Below the pieces are notes generated by a model that did not search any database, was not told the DNA's origin, and saw nothing but the letters and a program-made list of their open reading frames with translations. A DNA stretch of 64,000 nucleotides, taken from positions 562,598-626,597 of the forward strand of contig CAJJDN010000023.1 of NCBI GenBank assembly GCA_905182985.1. The letters run 5' to 3'. Below are positions 1 to 10,423 of this stretch, piece after piece. Position 1 is the stretch's first letter. Every line of letters begins with the position of its first letter. This DNA comes from Paramecium sonneborni (Eukaryota; Ciliophora; Oligohymenophorea; Peniculida; Parameciidae). Position numbers and translations under genes: made by a program.

Positions 1-855
1 CAGCAGGTAACTAACTTGCAGGAATAGGTCCATTTCCAATAGGAACAGGTGGACCATATATAGTTTGAGTTGGAGCTTAGGCATATTGAGGATATTAAGC
101 ATATTAAATTGGTTATGATACAACAGGAACAGCTTATGTAACATAGGATTATTAAACAACTGGTTAAGGAACATAAGATTAAGTGACTAAAGGTTAGGCA
201 ACATAAGATTGCTAAACAACAGGTTAAGCAACATAAGATTGCTAAACAACAGGTTAAGCTACAGTTTGAACTTAAGGTTAATGAACAACTTATCTTTCAA
301 CTGGATAATATTCAACTCTTTCTTAATATCTATCAACAGGAACATACTCTAATAATTATACTAATATGAATACCTGTCACTTTATCATAAAATACTTAAG
401 GCACGTATTCTGTTTAGTATTCAATGGCTTGGTATTCTGTGATGTATTTTTCTCTAGGAACTTAAATTCTTTGTCTGACTTCTTCATATTCAATTACACT
501 CTTCTCATAAGGAATGTATCTAAAGAGAGAATAATTGTAATTTTTACTCTACTCTGCTTTCTCCCTTAATAATTGGTTATTATTAAACAACAGGCTGACT
601 CACCACAGGTTATGCTACTACTGATTAAGCAACAACTGGTTATTAATACACTACTGGTTATTAAACAACAGTAGGAGCAACATATGATTGAGCAACTGGT
701 TGAGTGTAATATTAAGGAATGTATGCAGGACTTTACAATTACACTGGGGCTTAGTATTATCTTGGTGGAGAAAATGTTGGATTCCATTAAGGCTGTTTTT
801 ATGGAATTGCAGCTCCGGTTTGTAATGGTTATTATGAGGGTGGTCTATTCGACAT
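1..855 (-). CDS. Alveolin (cortical epiplasm protein), C-terminus beyond the left edge
   Basis: Read on the minus strand with TAA/TAG as Gln, the start ATG at 855 opens a frame that runs off the window. The protein begins MSNRPPSQQPLQTG. It then has Pro/Val/Gln repeats of the QPVVQQSYVA type, a charged Val/Glu/Tyr core with motifs VEYIPYEKSVIEYEEVRQ and REKYITEYQAIEYQTEYVP, more QPVVQQSYVA repeats, and a Gly/Pro-rich end. Repeating (E/K)-V-P-V-E-K/Y-V motifs flanked by low-complexity repeats are the signature of alveolins, which form the membrane skeleton under the alveolar sacs of ciliates, apicomplexans and dinoflagellates. Two introns of 25 and 28 nt restore the frame around the core. The forward-strand ORFs here are shadows. 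Family assignment is firm; which alveolin it is cannot be said. Confidence 0.82.
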
Positions 856-1744
856 TTATTTAATAAATATATTTTATTTCCATTTAATTTTCTAAATCTT
901 CTCTTTACTTCTTTTTAATTGTTTTTTTTCTCAAACTTCTCATATAAAAACGTATTAAATCTCTTTATATATTAATAACAATTAAAATAACAAATTTAAT
1001 CTTTACTTTTTAATAGATTTATTTTATAAATTACATTTATATAATTTATTTATTGTCTATCTATCATTCAATTCTTGTTAATGAATAAAGCTTGAACCTT
1101 TTAGCTATTTCTACTCTTCACATCATCAAATAAAATAAGACCTTTTCAAAATTAAAATGATTTCTCTAGCTAATTATGTCTATTATTAAATTAATCTAAA
1201 ATATTTAATAGATCTTTCGTTTTTTTCAATCATATGATTTATTTTAAAAACTCTAGTTTTTAGAATGTACACATTTGAACATTTAAAACATTGTAAATTT
1301 ATTAAATTGGTGGCATGTTCTATTTTTGCTTCAGTTTTCTGAGCATCAATGTTAAAATAGTATCATTGAACTGATGCTTTATAAAGCTCTTTAGCTAATT
1401 TAAAAACTTAAGATATTTTTCAAGTAACATAATTTTCTTCTGATTATTTATTATTATTAACATGAGTTATTGCGTGATTAATCAATATCAATTCTTAATA
1501 ATCAGATATGATTTAATTCATTTATATGTTTTATCTATAAGAGATTATCAACTTTGTATGTATAAAGAATTATAATTGAGGTTATAAATTCTATACAATT
1601 AAAGATTTTTATTTAGAGTATAATATTTTAATAAACTTTTGACTTTTATTAGCATTTTATTTTTTATTTTTATTTAGAGATCTTTTGGAAAATCAAGAAA
1701 CTTTAATTTTCATTTGTTAATAATTATATAAAACTAATTTTAAA
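856..1744. other. No confident gene; weak minus-strand open frames
   Basis: This AT-rich stretch lies between the alveolin start and the RING protein start. Two overlapping minus-strand frames around 1140-1440 stay open for 50-70 codons. One carries the segment FKLAKELYKAS and, in the same frame after a TGA, KTEAKIEHATNLINLQ, which faintly recalls an MIT-type three-helix domain. No start codon, convincing intron or conserved core supports a gene, so it may be a decayed fragment. Confidence 0.3.
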
Positions 1745-2676
1745 ATGAAATAAAAAAATATCGAAATTGAAGAACAACTTCATGAAGTCCGATTTGCGGA
1801 TTCTAAATAAATTAAAAATAAATTTCTGTCCAAATTTAGAAAACCATAAAGTTTAGAAGTTTATAATTAGATAAAAAAAATTCGTATAAATTTAAATAAC
1901 AGCTAAGCCTTTTAATTAAGCCAAGAATTTCATGATAATGAACTAAAATGTAAATTGTGCAAAGATTTTTATATAAAATTCACAATAGCTTCATGTGGAC
2001 ATTCATTTTGTTATTATTGCATATTTGAGTATTTACTCAAATCTCATGTATAATTTCAATATAAAAAAGAAATGTCCATTTTGTCATACTGTTTTGAAAG
2101 GCTTACAATTTATCTATTGTAAAACAATAGATTAATTTATTGAGAATAGTAAAATACTAAAAAATAATTCAACAATATTAAATAGAAAAAAAGATTTTAA
2201 AGAATGGAAGTTAAAAAGAAAGATAACAAATTTTAAACAGGGAGATTCTTTAGATATTTTAGACACTGAACATATCTGGTGTGTTGGATAGATAATCGAA
2301 ATAAAAAATTAAAAAGAAATGCTAGTCCATTATAAAGGATGGAATAAAGCCTATGATGAATATATTCCAATCTCTTCACCTCGTTTATCCCCTTTGGGTC
2401 TATTTACAAATAGAACTGGTACTATTAAATTATTATTAAGATATTTTACTGTATTAGCCAAGCTTGAATGAAAATGCAATGTCTAATTATGTTAGATAAA
2501 TTGCATCTCAAAATTAAGACAACGATTAATTTAATTATTTAATATTATAGTAACAAACATCAAATTCAAACATTATTTTAGCAATTGAGTCCCCTAGTAG
2601 AAATACATTATCAAATCTATTATAATTAGTTATTATCATTAGAGAAATACGTGATGAATTACACAATGAATCATGA
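1745..2676 (+). CDS. RING finger protein with a chromo-barrel/Tudor-knot-like domain
   Basis: The start is the ATG at 1745 (MKQKNIEIEEQLHEV). After ~70 residues comes a C3HC4 RING finger: CKLC, then CGHSFCYYC, then CPFC, joined across a 22-nt intron. RING fingers act as E3 ubiquitin ligases. Downstream, FKQGDSLDI...WCVGQIIEIKN and LVHYKGWNKAYDEYI match the barrel seen in MSL3/MOF/MRG-type chromo-barrel and Tudor-knot domains, which bind nucleosomes or RNA. A second intron of 22 nt near 2429 gives a C-terminal tail (LLYQPSLNENAMSNYVRQ) ending at TGA 2674-2676. If that intron is instead 39 nt long, the protein stops at 2471. A role in chromatin-linked ubiquitination is inferred from the domain pairing only. 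Confidence 0.68.
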
Positions 2677-2805
2677 CCTCTATAAACATATTTATTATTA
2701 ATTAAAAGAGAGCTCTTTTGCTTCCTCAACACAATAATATTTCGTATATTAATTATTTCTATGTAATCATATAAAGAGGCTTTATAACTGTTCTAAAAAA
2801 ATTCA

Positions 2806-3206
2806 ATGAACTTACCAATGAAGGAACATGAAGATAAATTAAATGTATTAGTAATTACAACTAGATTATGTTAGAATATATATTACATGAATTGGAAAGA
2901 GATAAAAAAGAATTACAAATTTTGAGATAAGAAATTATTCATGAATCATACATATAATCCTCTATCAATGATGATACCTCGACTAGTTTCATTGAAGAAT
3001 TAGCAGACTTTACAAGAAGCTTTAGAAAATTAGCAGATGAATCAATTCATGAAACCAACGAAATAAACAATTAGGTGGAAATATTAAAAAATGAAAAAGC
3101 AAGAATCAGAAAATCTACTAATTTATTGAATCACAGAGTATTTGAAATGGAAAAAATTTTAGGAGTTGGATTAAATTAAGCTAATTCATAAGAAGCCAAT
3201 AATTGA
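2806..3206 (+). CDS. Small coiled-coil protein, unknown function
   Basis: In-frame ATGs lie at 2806 and 2818 (MNLPMKEHEDKLN), followed by a probable 20-nt intron. The frame then runs uninterrupted to TGA 3204-3206. The product is about 125 residues, acidic and helix-prone (LHELERDKKELQILRQEI, then FIEELADFTRSFRKLADE), and so probably a coiled coil. An upstream frame (about 2480-2800) could extend the protein, which leaves the start uncertain. It lies just after and in the same direction as the RING gene. I recognise no family. Confidence 0.5.
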
Positions 3207-3562
3207 ATTAAATTTATACATCATAATTAAGATAATAAATTTCTCTAATTTCTAATAAAGTTTCAAAGTAATTTGGAGAAAATATATAGCAAAATAGGAA
3301 TTAATATAATATTTAAGTTTTTTAATTACTTTTTTGAGGATTTAAAATTGTCAACAAATTTTATCACTTCGTATTAAATATTAAAAAATTAATTTATTAT
3401 AAATTTGGTTTAAAATCTAGAAATCATAAAATTAACAGAAATATTTATGAAAGGAATTCCATTATTGAATTAATTATAATTCATATTATATTCTATATTT
3501 TTATAATGTTCATGATATAGATTCAGATAGTTCATTATGTTCTAACTTAATTGATTCCTTTT
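3207..3562. other. AT-rich intergenic stretch
   Basis: Convergent gap between a plus-strand and a minus-strand gene. No open frame, repeat or RNA-like structure could be supported here. Confidence 0.5.
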
Positions 3563-4543
3563 TCAAAAGTTTCTTTTCATTTTCTAAATTTATAATTAAA
3601 TTTAGATACTGAATTTTTAAGAATGATATTTCCAATAGATTTCTTATGCTCTATTTTCACACTTACGAAATTCATGATCTTTCCAAGGAAATCTTCTATA
3701 AATTTTGATTTTCTAAAAATAAATGATAAATATTCTACATCATAATCTCTTGTAAAGATGATTTTTAAAATTTACTTTGCCATTTTTTAAATTTTCTCTT
3801 CATTTTCAAGTTGAAAAATATTTGAAAACTCATCTATAATATGTAATGAATGATTTTACTTAAAAATTTCTAATAGTAACAGCAAAATTTTTGTGATCTG
3901 AACAGTTATTTTAAGTAAGTGTCATTTATAGTTTTAAGCTTTGATTCTTTCCTAAAAGGAATGAGGTCATCAATAGAGTTATTCTCAAGAGTTTTTATAA
4001 ATTCTTAATCACTAGAAAAGAATGTATGATAAAAAAGTCTGTCTCTTTCTTCAGCTCCAAGATTATCTTTATCTTAATAATTGATTTCGGTTTTAATGAA
4101 TTGGAAACATTTTCTAATAATGAATTTTGTCATTTCTTCTTTTGTTTTATTAACTTAGATATATCTCTTCTTTAAAATATTTGGTATGTCACAATTTAAA
4201 GATATTAGATTCTAATTGTGATGATTATAAGATATACTTTCAAATTCTCATTTGCGAAATTTTCAAAAGTCTTCTCTTTAAGTAAGGAAATATTCTTTGA
4301 CAAATATCTTAAAAGTAGATTAAGTTCTTGTAATACTAAGTTTTCTTTAGAATAAATTAAGCGATTTGAATCAGTATTTTCCGAAACTTCTTCATTTAAA
4401 GCAATCTCGGGGAATTGACAGGCTTAATCACACATAACTTTTGTTGGAATCATATTATAGTATTAAGTTGGAATTGGATAAAGTTATTAAAGATTGAGTT
4501 ATGGATAATTGAGGTAGGAAGTTGCGTATACAATAGGAAGCAT
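3563..4543 (-). CDS. Hypothetical protein, alpha-helical
   Basis: The start is the ATG at 4543 (MLPIVYATSYLNYPQLN). Two or three short introns (two of 26 nt) keep one frame open to about 3563. After a Q/Y-rich N-terminus the product, about 300 residues, is helical and charged, with segments such as RCFQFIK-like KCFQFIKTEINYQDKDN, FYHTFFSSDQEFIKTLE, DDLIPFRKESKLKTINDT and YYQKFLDEFSNIFQ. I have a vague impression of a ciliate-specific family with this pattern but cannot name it. The consistent restoration of frame by introns supports a real gene. The last intron is optional, so the C-terminus is uncertain. Confidence 0.6.
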
Positions 4544-4651
4544 GAGATAATTTAAAAAAAAAAAAGATGTAAAAAAAATTAATATCTTTAAATCATATCC
4601 TAAGTGCATAAATAATATAAATAATCATTTAATATTACGATTGCAGCTGAT

Positions 4652-5179
4652 TCAACCAAATACAAACTCAAGCCAATCAGATTCAGAGTTCAATTGAGCT
4701 GGCTATAAAAAGTAATTAAAAGAATTTTGCTATACACTTCTTTATCTTTATTATAAGATAGAAGGATGCTATTTCTATAAATCAACTGAATAACCTTTTC
4801 TCTTCATTAAATTCGATTCAGGTCTTAAATCGTTGATTTATTTTTTTTGTACATTGCATATTTTGTCCAAAATTTCTTAGACTCTTGATTCCAAATTATG
4901 TTCTTGTTAGTATTATTTTTAATCTGAATAATAAAAGTTTTTATATTTTCTATATTTTCTCAAATTATTATCATTTAAATCAGCATTCTAAATTTATGGC
5001 AATTAAAGATGTTGTGATTGATTTTTTTATGTTTATTTTTGCACAATTTTTAATTACTTAAACTCTAATTAGTTATTCTTTTTCAAAATTAATCTTAATA
5101 CTCTATCTTATTTATCTTACAAATTGGCCTGATAAGGTGTTAGTTAATTTGATAATGGTATTTCCGTTCTAGATTTCAT
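4652..5179 (-). CDS. Gln/Lys-rich coiled-coil protein, intronless
   Basis: A single uninterrupted frame runs from ATG 5179 (MKSRTEIPLSNQLTPYQANL) to TGA 4652-4654, giving about 175 residues. The composition is rich in Gln, Lys and Asn, with a helix-prone middle (NLESRVQEILDKICNVQKK) and a hydrophobic-ended tail (SESDWLEFVFG). The start lies 51 bp from the divergently transcribed Tim gene. No known family is recognised. Confidence rests on an intact frame with glutamine-coding TAA/TAG throughout. Confidence 0.6.
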
Positions 5180-5230
5180 TTATATATAAATATATAAATA
5201 TAAAGAATAAATATAATTAAATTAAGATTT

Positions 5231-5562
5231 ATGAGTGACGATTCTGAAAGTTTGGATTTCCCCAACACTCCATTTTACACCTTTGTAATTTGTTTTATTT
5301 ACTTCTTTAATTTAGAATATAACTGTTGGATTAACATTATCATTGGCCAAATTATGTGCAAACAAGTGTAGATTATTCAAACCTGATTAAGGTACAAAGC
5401 TCTCTGAAAATGATGTTTAATGTGTCAGTAATAAATCTATTTTAATAAATTAAAGAAAATTGTGCTGCCACCATAAATAATAATTACTAAACATTCACAA
5501 GCTCATTAAAAGAGGCTATCAATTTTGAAGATTCATTTGGAGTTTTCGAACCTGAGGAATGA
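5231..5562 (+). CDS. Small Tim chaperone (Tim8/9/10/13 family)
   Basis: The ATG at 5231 opens MSDDSESLDFPNTPFYTF. A 31-nt intron follows and then the core. The twin CX3C motifs are clear: LCANKC, then about 15 residues later CVKNC, the second appearing only after removal of a 28-nt intron. The protein, about 90 residues, ends FGVFEPEE at TGA 5560-5562. Small Tims form hexamers in the mitochondrial intermembrane space that escort hydrophobic precursors to the TIM22 and SAM complexes; the four cysteines form two disulphides. Length and cysteine spacing fit the family. Which member it is cannot be decided by eye. Confidence 0.85.
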
Positions 5563-5890
5563 AATATCAAAAACAACAATCAATATAAAACATTATTTAA
5601 AGATAATATTCTTTTTAATATTTCTATAATATTCAATTTATATCTTTTTACAATCTATATATAATCAATATCATAGATATAAAATTAGAAATGTTTTACT
5701 AAATATCAAATTTGTTTATTTTCTTTGAAAACTTATCTTTTTTATGAACGTTTTGATTTTAATTACAATAATAATTTTAATTATAAAAAAAATAAATGCC
5801 TAATCTTACATTCATTGAAATAGTGAATTAAACATATAACTTAAATATCTTATACTAAGTTAATAAAACATTATATATAGTTTTAATAAA
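5563..5890. other. AT-rich convergent intergenic stretch
   Basis: Lies between the 3' ends of the Tim gene (plus) and the coiled-coil gene (minus). Nothing beyond AT-rich sequence with poly-A/T runs is seen. Confidence 0.5.
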
Positions 5891-6907
5891 TCATTTGTTT
5901 ATTTTCTATATTTCCACTTTATTAAAATCATCTGTAGATTAAAAACTGTAAATATGTTGATAAATATTCATGGAATCTTAATTATCTGTATCTCTTTTTG
6001 GAGAATCTTCTAAATATTATTATTTTATCTGTATTAGAAATTTCTATATTTCATTTTATTGGTCAATAGCACTTTGTTCTTTAGTGCGATTACTTATAAT
6101 ATCATTATTCAATTCCCCTTTTAAGATTTATATTTCTTCTTCCTTTCCTTTAATTTCATTTTATAATATTTAGATTTAATCGAGTTGCATTTCTAATTTT
6201 TAGCATTCTATACATTTCTCTGTATATTTTAATGATAATTCTTTATTTTAATTTATTAGTTCTTTTAAATACTATTAGAGTGACTAATTTTAATTTATTT
6301 ATTTTGTTAATTATTGTTGAAGAACTCCTATTTTGGCCTTAAAATTATTTGTATCATCATTCTTAGCATTTTATTTATCTAGATAATTTTCTTAAATAAA
6401 AGTCTTTAAAGTTTCTATTTATAGTTGAAGATCTTTTATTATTTAACTTTCGTTTTTCTTAAATTCCATCTAATGAATTGTTGCTAATAATTTGGCTATT
6501 TCTCTTTCTTTGTTAACACACGAATTAGATTTTTATTCTAAAGCTGATCTTAATCTTATTCTATCATCATTCGATTAATCAAGTGTTTTTTGTAATGCAA
6601 CAATTTTCTAATCTCTGAATGTTATCTCATTGCGTAAAACTTACAATTCAAAATCGTTAGAGATTACTGTTTTATTTCTTTCTGGTGAATATTAACTTTA
6701 AGTTGGTATGGTGATATTTTGTTTTATTGCTTCAAATTTCTATTCTATATTTTTCATTGGTGTAGTTCTTGATGATGTATAATAAGTTTAAGGTTGATAT
6801 TGTTATTATGATAAAAGAGGATTGTTTACTTAAGAAATTGACTGTTTGTGTACGATTATTGGAGATTATGTTCTATTAGGAGATAGTAAGTTAGTTTTAT
6901 AAAACAT
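5891..6907 (-). CDS. Coiled-coil protein, about 338 aa, intronless
   Basis: ATG 6907 (MFYKTNLLSPNRTQSP) opens a frame that stays free of TGA to 5891-5893. A disordered N-terminus rich in Ser, Pro and Tyr is followed, from about residue 80, by a long heptad-like helix (VLRNEITFRDQKIVALQKTL, REIAKLLATIHQMEFKK, LKDLQ-type repeats) and a short polar tail. Such proteins are common in the ciliate cortex, basal bodies and rootlets, but nothing here identifies the site. Real coding is well supported by length and codon pattern; function is unknown. Confidence 0.68.
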
Positions 6908-7691
6908 TAGCAACCGAAAAATTTAATATTTATAAAATTTTTATATTAAAGTATTAAAAACTTAAGATGATTAATATTTAACTGAAGGAATAGTATAATA
7001 TCATGAAAATTCAGAATGATTCCATTTACATATAATAAATAATTCAATTAATATTCTCTTTAATCCTTATCAATTAAAATTTTTAAAATATAAAGATTTT
7101 TACTCAAAAAAATCTAACAAGTTAGATCGATCATATTTTGTTTTAAAATTTGTATTATATATTCTTATATTATAATTTTATAAATCTAAATTAAAATCAG
7201 AGGATATATTAAATAAATTAAACAAGTTTCAATCTAGAATCAGATTAATACTTTAAATAAAATCTTTATCTTGTTAAATTCTCTAAGAATTATTAGATAA
7301 TTATATTTTTATCTTCCTATAACTTGAAGACTTTTTTGTTAAACTTATTCAAACGATTCATCTGTTAGTTTATAATAATCTTTTTTAATTTCATCAATAT
7401 ATAATATATAGACAAATTTAATTTATGAAAAATGTAAAAACTACTCTATTTTAAAAATTTTTGGATTCAAAATATTTTAATTTGATTAAATTTCTTTTAA
7501 AATTTATAAGATTATTTTTAATAAGAAGCAAATAAAATAAAAATCGATATAAAATATGAACTTATCAAAAAATTATTGCCCTATTTAGTTTTCATAAATG
7601 AAAGAATATTTTTTGTAAAAAAAGTTTTAGTAGCTGTTTTTTAAAAATTGTGAATAGAAAAATTATTAATAAAATTTACACGTATTAAAAT
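6908..7691. other. No confident gene; minus-strand open frames only
   Basis: Two adjacent minus-strand frames are suggestive. One starts at ATG 7595 with a short hydrophobic segment (NFLISSYFISIFILFASY) and stops within 45 codons. The other is open from about 7560 down to TGA 7240-7242 and contains EIKKDYYKLTDESFEQVQQK. No GT..AG intron joins them, so they may be a decayed gene or chance. Confidence 0.3.
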
Positions 7692-8530
7692 ATGCTTGAC
7701 CTCTAAGCAAAAACAAATAAAGAAATTTGGCAAGCTAAGAAATTGTTATATGAAAGTGATGGAAACACAAAAAAAAGCTTAATTGTTAATTTAATTGCTT
7801 TGGTATATAAATATATTGATCATAAGGGATTATTATGTATTTTGCTTTTTTACAGCATTGTAGGTTCAGATGATAAATGGACTTGTGAAATAGAATCTGC
7901 TAACAATAGTAATATTTATAATTTATAGTATTATAGGAGGCCATTACATTTGTGTTGAAATGAGAAGAACTATGAATTGTAAAACTATTAGTGGACCAAT
8001 AAGATCTGAAATATTTTTGAAGGTTAAGAAAGATCTATAAGCTAGCGCTATAGTAATTTTTGAATTATATTAAAGATTGAATGTCCATGGGAAATTGCTA
8101 TTTCAGAGATTAGATTATGCTTCATTTTATTATCTATATCAAGTGTACTCATAGGAATTTATGCATTACGAAAAACAAATAAAAAATATGCCGAATTAAG
8201 CTTTTAAATTGGGATATCATTCTCATTTCTATTAGTATTTATTGTAATAATAATTTAGCTAATTTCAGCATATTTTGATTATGTCTCAATTAGAACTTCT
8301 CAAATAAATAACTATAATTTATGTAATTTATAAGAAGAGTTTTAAATTGAAGAAAAAATGAAGGTAATTCATAATTATTATTTTCTAAGGGCTAAATGGA
8401 ATGTTCATTTTCATTTTACAATTTTACTGTAATTTTAGAGATAGTTTGTTCTATAGCAATGATCATAAACTCTGTTTACATAAATCAATGGAGATATAAA
8501 TAAATTACAGAACTCAACGATTAATTGTGA
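7692..8530 (+). CDS. Four-transmembrane-helix membrane protein
   Basis: Start ATG 7692 (MLDLQAKTNKEIWQAKKLL). Introns of 24, 28, 23 and 26 nt, each with GTA start and AG end, join the exons. Four hydrophobic segments follow: SLIVNLIALGLLCILLFYS; LCFILLSISSVLIGIYAL; FSFLLVFIVIIIQLIS; and VILEIVCSIAMIINSVYI. Between the first and second is a Cys-containing loop (WTCEIES, YICVEMRRTMNC, IECPWEI), expected to be lumenal or extracellular. The topology resembles tetraspanin- or claudin-like four-helix proteins, but no diagnostic CCG motif was found. The protein is about 235 residues and ends TELNDQL. Membrane location is well supported; function is unknown. Confidence 0.65.
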
Positions 8531-8633
8531 TAATAGTTTTATATATCAATTATAATTATAAGATCAACTAAAATTTTATATTACGATGAATTTTATTCTA
8601 AGAAATCAAAATATACAATTAAACATATATTTA

Positions 8634-9269
8634 TCAAATATAATCAAATAAAGGATTTTAATCACTGATTATTTTAAGAGAAATATCACAGAATAGTTAC
8701 TTAAAATATCCTCTATCTTGCACAAAATTTTATGCTGAAAATTTTCTAAGATTTTTGCTTATAATAATGACGCTGGTTGCTAAATTAGAGATGACAAGAT
8801 CGCAAATTAAATTATTACTTATGTTTGTATATAAATCTTCTTGATGATCTTTTGTAAAAGCCTAAATATTGTTTAAATTTAAAGCATCTTTAAATTATGG
8901 TAAATGGTTCACATTTCTATAATTATATTGTAATTTATACTTCTTTAGAAATAGATAATAATTATCCTCAATAATTGAGGTTGGACTAAATGTTCTTTCA
9001 AATTCCTTATTTGATATTATTTCAACACCTTCATTTATCTTAAAATAAGTTTTGATAATTTGATTGTCTAAATCTATTTCTAATTGAACTTTTTATTATT
9101 GCTTATCATCACCAATTGAAAATAGCTTTTTATTTCTAGCTTGTAGAATATCACATAAATTAAAGAATTATATCTAAATTTAAGGTATTATTTTTTATCT
9201 AGTTTGATCTTCTAAGAAAGGATAAGCGACAACTTAGAAATATAAAATATAGTTAACTTATTTTTGCAT
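8634..9269 (-). CDS. Hypothetical protein, about 211 aa, intronless
   Basis: One open frame runs from ATG 9269 (MQKQVNYILYFQVVAYPFLE) to TGA 8634-8636 without introns. The product mixes beta-type and helical segments (QLEIDLDNQIIKTYFKINEG, EFERTFSPTSIIEDNYYLF, NLICDLVISNLATSVIIISK). No signal peptide, membrane span or known motif stands out. It is convergent with the four-TM gene, with a 103-bp gap. A real gene is likely from the frame length; the family is not recognised. Confidence 0.58.
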
Positions 9270-9436
9270 AATTGAATTATGTTTGATCAAAGTTTAAATC
9301 TTAATGATGAGTATTTGTTAAGGGATCAAAAAAATAGTTGTATTAACTTGTCACCAATCCAAAAAGCATTTCAATTAAAATATTTTTTATTTATTTTAAT
9401 TACAATTTATATGGATATGCTTTAAACTCTCTAGCT

Positions 9437-10345
9437 ATGGAAATAGATCAAAACGACACTGTAATCAAAATTTTCAAATCTTAAGAGTACTTTTGACTCA
9501 ATAGATTAAAATAAAAACGGAATAATTGAAATAAATGAATTAACATAAGAACTCAATAATAATCATGGTATTACTTAGAAAGAGTAAGAATTTAATTATA
9601 AATAAATTTTAGCTAGATTCAATCTATCTTTTAATACTTGAACATATCAAAAAATGGTTAGATCACATTAGAAGAATTTGAAAAGTAATGGACAAGTGCA
9701 GAATCATAAATTTAATAAGAGTTAAATAGATAATAATTCTAAAAATAGAAATAATAAGTCTAATCCTATATTTAAACAAACTAATAATTAAAATCTTCAG
9801 TTGTATAAAACTCCACATTATAAAAATCTGGGTCTGCTTAACAGTTTTCTGATTTATTTAATAGCTACAAATCAAACAATTCCCCAACTAAATATATAAA
9901 TATTTAAGGAGATTTTTCAATCAATTAGTTTAATACTCCACCACTTTTGGATAGAAGAAGTTCTCCATTAAAAGTTTTATCTCCTCCAAAACCAGAATAA
10001 TATCCAAAGACAAAATAAGAAGCAAAAGATGATAAATTAAGAGAAATGTAAAGATAGATATCTTATTTGTTTAATTCTAAAAATGATTAAAAAAATTCGA
10101 CTCCAAGATTAAAGTAAAATTTGGATACATTTATGAATACTATGAAATTAGGTTTAGGAAGAAGATCCAGTGGTCATACTTTGAAATATGAAACTAAGAC
10201 ATAGACTATTTCACCTAAATTATCAGATTAGATTTCATTATAAAATTATGCTTATTAATTTAATGATATGAAAATGCAATTTAAGTAAACATACACTGGA
10301 AATAAAAGTAATAGTATTAAGGGTAATACATTTTTTAGAAAATGA
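9437..10345 (+). CDS. EF-hand protein with long low-complexity tail
   Basis: ATG 9437 (MEIDQNDT) is followed by a 25-nt intron and a canonical EF-hand loop (DQNKNGIIEINEL: D, N, N, G, I, E at loop positions). A 29-nt intron later comes a second, weaker hand (NISKNGQITLEEF). Residues from about 80 on are Gln/Ser/Asn-rich and probably disordered (SPLKVLSPPKPE, LGLGRRSSGHTLKYE), ending at TGA 10343-10345. EF-hand pairs bind calcium and change partner binding; many ciliate members regulate exocytosis, centrins or kinases. The first loop looks competent; the second has Asn where Asp is usual. Confidence 0.75.
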
Positions 10346-10423
10346 ATAGTTTTAGAAATGAAGTTTAATAAATAATTTATAAATCAATTGATATGTAATT
10401 TTGTATTTTTTAAGCTTCTGAAT

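Noticed and set aside
1..855. Plus-strand Gly/Tyr/Thr/Gln repeat protein
   Set aside because: That frame has several in-frame TGAs at repeat positions, while the minus strand gives a clean alveolin.
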